DNA from: Acetobacteraceae bacterium
GTDB taxonomy: Bacteria > Pseudomonadota > Alphaproteobacteria > Acetobacterales > Acetobacteraceae
Direction of reading: 5' to 3'
DNA: 7,271 nucleotides
Assembly: GCA_027489135.1 (NCBI GenBank)
Contig: JAIYAI010000578.1
Location: 1 to 7,271 of the forward strand
Part shown: one piece after another, positions 1 to 6,400 of the stretch
Layout: the number at the start of each line of letters is the position of its first letter
Position numbering within the stretch: position 1 is the first letter of the stretch
Program-made: the position numbers and the translations under genes
The notes under the pieces: generated by a model
Seen by the model: only the letters and a program-made list of their open reading frames with translations
The model's database searches: none
What the model was told of the DNA's origin: nothing

Positions 1-3000
1 CGACGAAGTTGCCGTCGAGATCATAGAGCGCCACGCTGCGCACCTTCTGGCCGGCAGCCAGATCAGGGTCGTAGGAGAAGCGCAGGCCGCCGAGCTGCGG
101 GAAGCGACCCTGGTTGCCGAGCACGGCGACACCGTGCTCGAGAATCGCCTTGAGCCCTTCCGCGGTGGTGTCGAAGACCATCAGCAGGTTGTTGAACCGC
201 AGCGCATTCTCGATATCGAGGGTGGAGACAGCGCCCTCCGGCTTGCCGGCCGAAGGGTTGGCCAGCGGCGGCTCCTTGTCGCCGGTGACGACGTCGATCG
301 CGCCGATCTGGGCGCGGATGCCGCCGCCGTTCTTCAGCGAACCCACGAGGATGCCGTCGCCGAGTGCCACGGCGGCCGCAGCAAGGTTGGCGTCAGCGGT
401 GATATTGCCGAGATTGGTCTCCTGGTTGCGGACCAGGTTGCGCTCGCCTTCCAGGTAGACATCCGTATAGCCCCAGATCTCGCCATCCTTGGCGTTGATC
501 ACGGCCTGCACGGTCTCGGTGATGTCGGCGACCTGCTCGCCCTTGGTGCCCTCGGCGAAGGCGGTGGTGGCGAGGTCGGCCTCGTCGACGCCCCAGGCCG
601 CGGCGACGTTCGCGGTGGTGGCGGCGTAGGCACCGTTGATGCCGGTGTCGAGGTTCTCGGCAATGATGTTGCCGTCGGCATCGAAATCGACGACGAGCCG
701 GCCCAGATAGGTAAACTCGTTGTCGGTGTTGACGATCAGCGTGGTGCCGCCATCCGCGCCCTGGGTGAGGATCGGGTAGGTATTGGCGAAGTCGGCGGCG
801 TGGCCCGGGAACGCTACCGCCTCGTCATCCGCGTCGCCGAGCCGGGTGTTCGAGCCCGCGGCAAGGATGATGTCCACGCCAGAGAGCAGCGGCGCCAGCG
901 CCTGTTCGAAGGCGATCTGCTGGAGGTGCGCCATCAGCACGATCTTGTCGATGCCCTGGTTGCGCAGGTCATCGATCACGATCTGCAGCTGCGCCGCCAG
1001 CAGCGCCATGTCGTTGGTCTCGCTGCCGTCGGCGGCGAAGCCCTTCACCTCAACGCCACCGGTCGAGGAGATGGTCTCCAGGATCTGCGTCGTTGCGCCG
1101 ACCAGGCCGATCAGTTCGCCGCCCTTGCTGACGACGGCGGAGGGGACGATCTTGCGCGCCAGCGCCGTCACGTTCTCGAGTCCGCCCACACCCACCGTCT
1201 CCTGGTAGCGCGGCGCAAGTGCGGCGTCGCCGGAGAAGTCGAGATTGGCCGAAAGGTAGGGAAAGGCGGCGTCGTTGATGGCATCCGAGAAGGCGTTGGT
1301 ACCGAGATCGAACTCGTGGTTGCCGATGGTCGAGGCCTCCACGCCGATGCGGTTGTGGATCTCGATGTCGGCGGCGCCGGGGTTGTTGCCCTTGTTGTGC
1401 TGTGCGGCGACCGAGGCATCGGTACCGGCGGCGAGGAAGGGACCGGGGATGTAGTTGTCGCCACCGGCCAGGATCAGGGTGTTGGCATAGTCGTCGTCGA
1501 ATGCATCGACCAGCGCGGCGAGGTTGGGCGCGGTCTGGCCAGCGAGCAGCCCGGCTTCGGCATCTGCGAAGTGCAGGAGCTGCAGCGTGAAGTCCGGCAC
1601 CTGCGCCACCTCGAAGATGGTGACGGTGTTGCTCTCCTCGTTGGTTGCCACGTAGAGCGCCTTGCCGGTCGGGCTGTCCGCGGCGGCGATCACCAGGGTG
1701 CCTTCGGGGTTGAGGTCACCCGTGCGCTGGGCCGCGCCGGTATAGGTGACGTTGCCAGGATCGGTGATATCGAAGACCAGCGTCTCGTGCGAACGCTCGA
1801 GGCCCACGAAGGCATAGACATGACCGCCGATGGTGGCGATCTCGATGCCTTCCGGCTCCGGCCCCTTGTTGTCGCTGCGGGTGTCGTCGAAGGGCGGCGT
1901 GCCCTGTGCGGCGACGATGCGCTCGAGGATGTCGGCGCTGTCGAACACCATGTTGCCGGCCGCGTCGAGGATCGAGAAGGACCGCCCCCCCAGCATCAGG
2001 ATCTGGTCGATGTCGCCGTCGCCATCGGTGTCGCCGCGCAGGCCCGGCGTGTTCACCACGTTGAGGCGGCCGAGCTGGCCGTTGGTCGTGAGCGTCGCCT
2101 CGCCGGGGAAGACCGTGTCGTCGAGGTCGTAGGCGTCGCCGGGTACGGTGCTGGTGCCGAGGCGGATCACCTCGTCCGGCGTGACGAAGTCGTTGCGATC
2201 ATCGCCCTCGTTGGCGATGACATAGTAGCTCTGGCCACCGGCCTGGTAGCTGTCGATCGCGTCGGGCATGTAGAGGCCGAAGACTGGGTTGCCGGTCGTC
2301 AGGTTGGTCAGGGCGGTGCCGCCTGGGCCGTCCTGGTCGCTGAAATCGGCGAGCAGGGTCGAGAAGTCCTTCAGCCCGAGCGGCACGATGTCGGTGAAGG
2401 TCGCGGTGGCGATGTCGAGGATGCCGACGGCGTTCGCCTCCTGCAGCGTGACCATCGCCTTGGTGCCGTCGGCGGAGACGGCAATGTACTCTGGCTCGAG
2501 GTCGTTCGACGCGGTCTGGCCGACCGTGACGCGCACGCCCTCGGCGCGCAGCGCGGCGGCATCGAAGCCGCCGAAGCCGGCCGTCGCCACCGTCGCGGCG
2601 GCGACGCCACCCGAAAGGTCGATGATGGAGACGCTGCCCGGCGTGTTGCCGGGGCCGCCATTGCTGTTCAGCCACTCGCCCTCATTGGCGACCAGCAGCT
2701 TCGAGCCGTCCGGGGTGAAGGTGACCATGTCGGGGTGGTTGCCGACGGTCACGCTGTTCAACAGGGCACCGCTCGCGGCATCGAGGAAGACCACCTGTCC
2801 GGGCAGTTCCTTGTTCGCGTTCAGCAGCGAGATGGCGACGATGCCGCCCTTCACTGCGACGCTCGAGACGTCGTTCGAGATCGCGCCCAGATCGGCCGGC
2901 TTGACGTTCGAGAGCAGCACCGGCGCCGCCGGGTTCGACAGATCGATGATCCTGAGCCCCTCGTTCGAGGTGACGAAAAGGCGCTGGCTCGCCGGATCGA

Positions 3001-3106
3001 AGCCGGAGATCTCGGCACCACCGGGACCGCCGCCGGCAAGCGGCGTGGCGAGCGATCCAAGGACCGAGAAGGTCAGCGCGTTGGTGGGATTCGTGTCGAG
3101 CGGCAT
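1..3106 (-). CDS. Large secreted choice-of-anchor I / 5'-nucleotidase fusion protein (3' end outside window)
   Basis: An uninterrupted minus-strand frame gives 1035 residues and runs off the left edge, so the C-terminus is missing. Residues about 8-500 resemble the choice-of-anchor I domain, a propeller-like fold, with an acidic DTDGDGDID loop (359-367) and GGRSFSI (373-379). Residues about 505-800 are a UshA-type metallophosphatase: D515/E517, D550, GNHEFD (595-600) and H727. Residues about 865-1035 match the 5'-nucleotidase C-terminal domain: ETNLGNITADANL (896-908), NGGGIRAQIG (926-935) and RFPQLGGL (1001-1008). The likely role is extracellular hydrolysis of nucleotides or other phosphomonoesters. 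No Sec signal peptide is visible (N-terminus MPLDTNPTNALTF), so export by type I secretion with C-terminal RTX repeats beyond the window is my inference. ATG 3106 has a weak GGGAA 8 nt upstream. An in-frame ATG at 3142 would add 12 residues but lacks a spaced ribosome-binding site. A Pho box lies 140 bp upstream. The domain calls are firm; the substrate is not known. Confidence 0.9.
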   Translation of the reverse strand, partial: MPLDTNPTNALTFSVLGSLATPLAGGGPGGAEISGFDPASQRLFVTSNEGLRIIDLSNPAAPVLLSNVKPADLGAISNDVSSVAVKGGIVAISLLNANKELPGQVVFLDAASGALLNSVTVGNHPDMVTFTPDGSKLLVANEGEWLNSNGGPGNTPGSVSIIDLSGGVAAATVATAGFGGFDAAALRAEGVRVTVGQTASNDLEPEYIAVSADGTKAMVTLQEANAVGILDIATATFTDIVPLGLKDFSTLLADFSDQDGPGGTALTNLTTGNPVFGLYMPDAIDSYQAGGQSYYVIANEGDDRNDFVTPDEVIRLGTSTVPGDAYDLDDTVFPGEATLTTNGQLGRLNVVNTPGLRGDTDGDGDIDQILMLGGRSFSILDAAGNMVFDSADILERIVAAQGTPPFDDTRSDNKGPEPEGIEIATIGGHVYAFVGLERSHETLVFDITDPGNVTYTGAAQRTGDLNPEGTLVIAAADSPTGKALYVATNEESNTVTIFEVAQVPDFTLQLLHFADAEAGLLAGQTAPNLAALVDAFDDDYANTLILAGGDNYIPGPFLAAGTDASVAAQHNKGNNPGAADIEIHNRIGVEASTIGNHEFDLGTNAFSDAINDAAFPYLSANLDFSGDAALAPRYQETVGVGGLENVTALARKIVPSAVVSKGGELIGLVGATTQILETISSTGGVEVKGFAADGSETNDMALLAAQLQIVIDDLRNQGIDKIVLMAHLQQIAFEQALAPLLSGVDIILAAGSNTRLGDADDEAVAFPGHAADFANTYPILTQGADGGTTLIVNTDNEFTYLGRLVVDFDADGNIIAENLDTGINGAYAATTANVAAAWGVDEADLATTAFAEGTKGEQVADITETVQAVINAKDGEIWGYTDVYLEGERNLVRNQETNLGNITADANLAAAAVALGDGILVGSLKNGGGIRAQIGAIDVVTGDKEPPLANPSAGKPEGAVSTLDIENALRFNNLLMVFDTTAEGLKAILEHGVAVLGNQGRFPQLGGLRFSYDPDLAAGQKVRSVALYDLDGNFV

Positions 3107-3160
3107 GATCGGCGTTCCCGGGCAGGTCGATTCAGATCCCATTCCGGCACGCGGCTGCGC

Positions 3161-3192
3161 GCGATCCCGACGGCGGGCTCTGCCCGCATCGC
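3161..3192 (-). other. Inverted repeat in the nucleotidase leader
   Basis: In the predicted leader RNA, GCGATGCGGGC can pair with GCCCGC and then with ATCGC after a 7-nt bulge. The core is a perfect 6-bp stem with a 3-nt loop (3173-3178 with 3182-3187). It lies between the Pho box and the start codon. Short GC stems arise often by chance in DNA this GC-rich, and there is no U-tract, so it is not a convincing terminator. Confidence 0.2.
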
Positions 3193-3229
3193 GAACGGCG
3201 CGCCGGCCAGGCGTCGGCAGGGCGGGCCG

Positions 3230-3235
3230 CCTATC
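3230..3235 (-). promoter_or_regulatory. Possible -10 element downstream of the Pho box
   Basis: The minus-strand hexamer GATAGG begins 10 bp after the last Pho-box repeat, where the -10 of a PhoB-activated promoter is normally found with the Pho box replacing the -35. It matches TATAAT at only three positions, so the position supports it more than the sequence does. If used, transcription would start near 3223 and leave a leader of about 117 nt before ATG 3106. Confidence 0.25.
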
Positions 3236-3245
3236 GCCGCGCCTG

Positions 3246-3274
3246 ATGACAGACGTGAGACAGTGTTGCGACAG
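3246..3274 (-). promoter_or_regulatory. Pho box: three 11-bp-spaced PhoB-type direct repeats
   Basis: On the minus strand, reading toward the nucleotidase gene, there are three heptamers: CTGTCGC (3274-3268), CTGTCTC (3263-3257) and CTGTCAT (3252-3246). Each pair is separated by exactly 4 bp (AACA, ACGT). The PhoB half-site consensus is CTGTCAT repeated every 11 bp, so the last copy is perfect and the others match 5 of 7 positions. A weaker fourth unit, TTTTCAC (3285-3279), continues the same phase. The site lies 140 bp upstream of ATG 3106, and its gene encodes a phosphohydrolase, which is the expected type of target. The elements are read directly; binding by PhoB is inferred. Confidence 0.82.
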
Positions 3275-3281
3275 ACATGTG

Positions 3282-3305
3282 AAAAACCAGGGTTTCGTTG
3301 ACCCT
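3282..3305 (-). terminator. Weak candidate rho-independent terminator after the transporter operon
   Basis: On the minus strand, AGGGT (3305-3301) and ACCCT (3293-3289) form a 5-bp stem with a 7-nt loop, followed by GG and then five T residues (3286-3282). It lies about 110 bp beyond the phosphoesterase stop codon and immediately before the Pho box, so it could insulate the two units. The stem is short and two G residues separate it from the T-run, so this is only a candidate. Confidence 0.3.
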
Positions 3306-3413
3306 TCTTTGGCCCGCCATGCTCGACAGGTGGTGGGCTTGTCGGCCGTCGGCCGGGCCGCGGGCAGCACACCTGCAGCCGACGCGCGATGGTTGCCGGA
3401 CCTTGCGTCCCTT

Positions 3414-4289
3414 CTACTCCCGGACCGGTCCGAGTCCCTTGTAGGCGAGGCCGCCGCATAGCGTGGCGTAGTGGCCGATGCCGCCGCGCAGCCAGGTGCC
3501 GATGTCGATGTTCAGCATCGGCGGCGGCTCGCGCAGCGTGATGCGCGGCTCCTTGTCGAGTTCCATCAGCATGTAGCCCACGCGCCGGCGCCCGTGGCGG
3601 TCGGGCAGGTAGTCCCCTGCCATGTCCTGCACGAAGGCGGTGCCGGGGATCCACACATGCCGCACGCCCTCGACCATCCGGTCACGCGATTCGTGCAGGT
3701 GGCCCGACAGCAGCATCCGCACCTGGCCGCCCCGCAGCGCGTCCGTCACCATCGCCCGCGCCGCGGGATACCAGGTGGACTGGGTCATCGCCGTCTCCAG
3801 CGTCGAGAAGAGGCAGAGCGGCTTGTGGGTCAGCAGTGCCACCCGCCGCTCGCCGGCACCGGCCAGCGCCTCGGCGAGGAAGGCCTCCTGCGCCTGCTCT
3901 GCCGCGAAGCCCGAGCCGGCGATCAGGCAGTCGAGCCCGACGAATCGCCAACCCGGCAGGTCGAGGCACCACCAGTCCGCGCCGAAATGCCGGAGCTAGG
4001 CCTCGCGCCGCGCCTGGGTCACCACCGTCTCGCCCCGCAGATCCGGCAGGCAATTGCCGACATCGTGGTTGCCCGGCACCGCGTGCCAGGGCGCGGGCAG
4101 GCGGTCGAGCTGGGCACGGGCGAAGGCGAGGTCGTCCTCCCGGTGCGGGCCGTCCAGGGCACAGTCGCCACCGACCAGCACATGATTGGGCCGGTCCTCC
4201 GCCAGCGCCTCCAGCAGCAGTTCCCAGTTCGCGTGGAAGTACGGCCGGGCGCGGGAGAGGTGGATGTCGGAGATCAGGGCGATGCGCAT
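3414..4289 (-). pseudogene. Calcineurin-like metallophosphoesterase (phosphodiesterase) split by an in-frame TAG
   Basis: The frame from ATG 4289 to TAG 3414 spans 292 codons, with one internal TAG at codon 98. All class III phosphodiesterase metal motifs are present in one phase: SDIH (D8, H10), GGDC (D42), GNHD (N74, H75, D76), THKP (H155) and GHLH (H197, H199). This makes it a GpdQ/CpdA-like cytoplasmic phosphodiesterase. The stop separates motifs I-III (97 residues) from IV-V, so neither piece should be active alone. The sequence resumes at once with plausible protein (LRHFGADWW), has no frameshift, and keeps a well-formed C-terminus (PGTAFVQDM, YLPDRHGRRRVGYM). A recent point mutation, a sequencing error or stop suppression could each explain it. 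The start has GGAG 7 nt upstream and lies 3 bp after the solute-binding-protein stop, so the gene is the last of the operon. The natural substrate is unknown; a glycerophosphodiester or cyclic nucleotide is plausible. Confidence 0.85.
3996..3998 (-). other. Internal amber codon of the phosphoesterase
   Basis: The minus-strand TAG is preceded by GAG GCC and followed by CTC CGG CAT, all in the reading phase set by ATG 4289. One substitution from CAG, GAG, TGG, TCG or TAC would give it. Nothing nearby (no extra or missing base, no repeat) suggests a frameshift or insertion. Confidence 0.9.
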
Positions 4290-4292
4290 GGG

Positions 4293-5567
4293 TCAGCTCC
4301 GCTGCCGCGGCAGCAGGCCGGTGACGTCGCGCGCCATGACTTCCAGCGCCGCATCGGGCTCGGCGCGCTTGGCCACGACGGACTGCAGGTGGTCGTTGAT
4401 CACGTCGGTGATCTTCAGCGCGTTCTGGCCCGGGAAGGCATACCAGCCGGTGATCACATCCTGCTGGCGGAAGGTGACCATGTGGTTGGGGTTCTCGCGG
4501 TAGAAGGGGGCCAGCATGTCCTCCCGCTGCGCCGGGATCGTGGTCGCGGGCATGTAGCCGGTGTGCTTGACCATCATGGTGGCGCCGATGGGGCCGGTGG
4601 CGAACTTCACGAACTGCCAGGCTGCCGCCTGCTTCTGCGCGTCGCGGGTGAAGATCATCCCCACGTTGCCGCCGGCCGGCAGCCGGGCATTCGGCGCCGA
4701 GAGCGGGTAGCGGCCGCAGACCAGGCGGAAGCGGCCGCCGATCTCGCGGTTGTAGCGGCCGAGTTGTGCGGTGGACTGCATGGAGATGCCCATGCGTCCG
4801 GCGAACATGTCGCTGAACATGGTGGCGGGGCGGATGTCGGGCATGCGGCCCTCGTCCACCAGCATGCGCAGCGCGCGCATGCCCCGCCGGCCCGGCTCCT
4901 CGCCGAAGGCCACGCGCGTCTCGTCGGCGTTCATCATCGTGCCGCCATGGCTGAACACCAGGCCCTGCCAGGACCAGTTGCCGGTGATGGTCCAGTCGAA
5001 GAACATGCCGGTGACGTTCTCGGCCGAGCCGTGGATGGCGCGGGCGAGCGCCGCGACCTCCTGCCAGCTCGTGGGCAGCTTGTCGGGATCACCGCCGGCG
5101 CGGCGCACCAGGTCGGCGTTGTAGTAGAGGATGGGCGTCGAGAGGGAGAAGCCGATGCCGGTCTGCTTGCCGCCGACCTGGCCGAGACTGAGCAGGCTCT
5201 CTGAATAGCCCTGCGCGGCGATCTGCGGGTCCTGCCGCATCAGCGGGCCGAGGTCGACCGGAATGTCGCGTTCCGCCAGGGTGCGCTGGCGGTTCAGCCC
5301 GTGGAAGGCGACATCGGGCAGGGTGCGGGTGATGGCGTCGCGCAGGTTGCGCTGCAGGATCTCCTCATAGCCCTGCTCGGGCGCGCGGAAGCTGATGCGG
5401 ATGCCGGGGTTTGCGCGCATGAAGGCGGCGGCCACGTCCTCCATCAGGCCCCGGAACAACTCGGGGATCGAATACTGCACGGACAGCTCGACCCCCTGCG
5501 CCTGGGCGCGGGCATAGGCGGGGACGAGCAGCGGCGCGGTCAGCAGGGAACGGCGGCGAAGATGCAT
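4293..5567 (-). CDS. UgpB-like ABC transporter periplasmic solute-binding protein
   Basis: This is a 424-residue family-1 extracellular solute-binding protein that would deliver a ligand to the two permeases encoded just upstream. The N-terminus MHLRRRSLLTAPLLVPAYARA is a short signal peptide with a Tat-like RRRSLL, and cleavage is likely near residues 22-24. Segments resembling E. coli UgpB include FSLSTPILYYN (140-150; UgpB has SSTPVLYYN), the following TSWQEV, GGNVGMIF (299-306), HTGYMPATT (335-343) and a closing region about 377-412. The UgpB stretch RLGNMPQIR is replaced by PGQNALKI, so glycerol-3-phosphate specificity is not established, and a sugar or another phosphoester is possible. 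ATG 5567 is chosen because GAGGAGA lies just upstream and because it creates the signal peptide; the same frame stays open further upstream only as a shadow of the permease gene. It starts 17 bp after the UgpE-like stop and ends 3 bp before the phosphoesterase. Confidence 0.92.
   Translation of the reverse strand: MHLRRRSLLTAPLLVPAYARAQAQGVELSVQYSIPELFRGLMEDVAAAFMRANPGIRISFRAPEQGYEEILQRNLRDAITRTLPDVAFHGLNRQRTLAERDIPVDLGPLMRQDPQIAAQGYSESLLSLGQVGGKQTGIGFSLSTPILYYNADLVRRAGGDPDKLPTSWQEVAALARAIHGSAENVTGMFFDWTITGNWSWQGLVFSHGGTMMNADETRVAFGEEPGRRGMRALRMLVDEGRMPDIRPATMFSDMFAGRMGISMQSTAQLGRYNREIGGRFRLVCGRYPLSAPNARLPAGGNVGMIFTRDAQKQAAAWQFVKFATGPIGATMMVKHTGYMPATTIPAQREDMLAPFYRENPNHMVTFRQQDVITGWYAFPGQNALKITDVINDHLQSVVAKRAEPDAALEVMARDVTGLLPRQRS
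4297..4300 (-). promoter_or_regulatory. Ribosome-binding site of the phosphoesterase
   Basis: GGAG on the minus strand lies 7 nt before ATG 4289, inside the last codons of the solute-binding protein. It supports this start and suggests translational coupling to the upstream gene, whose TGA is only 3 bp from the ATG. Confidence 0.7.
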
Positions 5568-5573
5568 GGGGTG

Positions 5574-5580
5574 TCTCCTC
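5574..5580 (-). promoter_or_regulatory. Strong ribosome-binding site of the solute-binding protein
   Basis: GAGGAGA on the minus strand is a near-ideal Shine-Dalgarno sequence about 6 nt before ATG 5567, within the 17-bp gap after the permease stop. It fixes the start of the binding protein and fits the higher level of translation that binding proteins usually need relative to their permeases. Confidence 0.85.
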
Positions 5581-5584
5581 GGGT

Positions 5585-6400
5585 CTACTTGATGCCGGTC
5601 ATGGTCACGCCGTTCACGAAGGCGCGCTGCGCCAGCAGGAAGGCGATCGCGAGGGGGGCGGTGGTGACGGTCGCGGCGGCCATCAACGGGCCCCAGGCCG
5701 TGCCGGTCTCGGCATTGCTGAAGAAGGCGATGCCGAGCGGCGGGGTCATGAGGTGCTCGTCCTGCACCGCGAGGAACGGCCAGAAGAACTCGTTCCAATT
5801 CCAGATGAAGGACAGGCAGGCGAAGGCGGCCAGCGCCGGTGCCGCGGTCGGCAGCATGACGCGCCAGACGATGCCGAGCTCCGACATCCCGTCCATCCGC
5901 GCCGCGGCGATCAGATCGTCCGGCACGGTGCGGAAGAACTGTCGCATCAGGAAGATGCCGAAGACGCTGATCGTGCTCGGCAGGATGATCCCGGCATAGC
6001 TGTTCAGCAGGTCGAGCTGCCACAACGCGATGTAGAGCGGGATGGCAGGCACCTGGGGCGGGATCAGCAGCGCCAGCAGCACCAGTGCGAAGGCCGTCTC
6101 CCGCCCGCGCCAACGCAGCTTCGCCAGCGCATAGGCCATCGGCAGCGCGGTCAGCGCCTGCGCGGCAAAGATGCAACCGGTGACGATGAAGCCGTTCAGG
6201 ATGAAGCGCGCCAGCGGCACTCGGGTGAAGGCGGCGGTGTAGTTCTCGACCGCGTGCCATTGCTGCGGCAGCAGGCGGAACTCGGGCGCGAAGACCTCGC
6301 CCGGCGGCTTGAGCGAGAGGCTGACCATCACCACGAAGGGCGCCAGCATCACCGCCGCGCCGAGGATCAGCACGAGATGGCGGAGCGCGCGGCTAGCCAT
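5585..6400 (-). CDS. Carbohydrate/phosphoester ABC transporter permease, UgpE type
   Basis: The 271-residue integral membrane protein is one half of the translocation channel (MalG/UgpE class). About six hydrophobic segments are visible, near residues 9-30, 68-92, 101-125, 133-153, 187-210 and 237-261. The cytoplasmic coupling loop that contacts the ATPase is DLIAAARMDGMSELGIVWR, followed by VMLP (162-184), a variant of the EAA motif with Ile in place of Glu. The ending QRAFVNGVTMTGIK is typical of the class. Its ATG lies inside the end of the upstream permease (ATGGCTAG, 8-bp overlap) with no clear Shine-Dalgarno of its own, which suggests translational coupling. It is followed by the solute-binding protein gene. 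The family is certain; the Ugp subtype rests on its partner genes. Confidence 0.92.
   Translation of the reverse strand: MASRALRHLVLILGAAVMLAPFVVMVSLSLKPPGEVFAPEFRLLPQQWHAVENYTAAFTRVPLARFILNGFIVTGCIFAAQALTALPMAYALAKLRWRGRETAFALVLLALLIPPQVPAIPLYIALWQLDLLNSYAGIILPSTISVFGIFLMRQFFRTVPDDLIAAARMDGMSELGIVWRVMLPTAAPALAAFACLSFIWNWNEFFWPFLAVQDEHLMTPPLGIAFFSNAETGTAWGPLMAAATVTTAPLAIAFLLAQRAFVNGVTMTGIK

Larger units (their letters stand above)
3107..3413. other. 307-bp intergenic regulatory region
   Basis: This stretch separates the phosphoesterase stop from the nucleotidase start. It holds the weak terminator candidate, the Pho box, a possible -10 and a leader inverted repeat, each listed separately. 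I see no credible gene here: the open frames that cross it in other phases give low-complexity Arg/Pro/Ala-rich translations and are continuations of shadows from the flanking genes. About 108 bases just after the phosphoesterase stop (3306-3413) show nothing I can name. Confidence 0.7.

Noticed and set aside
1984..1990. Run of seven identical bases (G on the coding strand) as a possible frameshift in the nucleotidase
   Set aside because: The frame continues correctly through it as M-L-G-G-R-S-F, matching the conserved GGRSFSI motif, so no base is missing or added.
134..3301. Plus-strand open frame of 1055 codons opposite the nucleotidase gene
   Set aside because: Its translation is compositionally odd (Val/Gly/Asp/Arg-rich, no recognisable domain) and it lies exactly antisense to a frame with clear family motifs. 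In GC-rich DNA the antisense phase of a real gene is often stop-free.
3073..3654. Minus-strand open frame spanning the intergenic region
   Set aside because: It is out of phase with both flanking genes, overlaps the end of the phosphoesterase and the start of the nucleotidase, and encodes low-complexity Arg/Pro/Ala-rich sequence.
3414..3842. C-terminal phosphoesterase piece as an independent gene starting at GTG 3842
   Set aside because: It is in the same phase as the upstream half, starts inside a beta-strand just before the motif-IV histidine and lacks metal motifs I-III. It is best treated as the downstream part of the interrupted gene.
3471..5204. Plus-strand open frame of 577 codons opposite the phosphoesterase and solute-binding protein
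   Set aside because: It crosses the boundary of two real minus-strand genes, is rich in His/Gln/Arg/Ala with no domain, and has no credible ribosome-binding site. It is a GC shadow.
5568..6260. Upstream extension of the solute-binding-protein frame (start at 6260)
   Set aside because: The extra 231 codons are antithetic in composition, lie within the UgpE-type permease gene in another phase, and would bury the signal peptide and the strong ribosome-binding site at 5574-5580.
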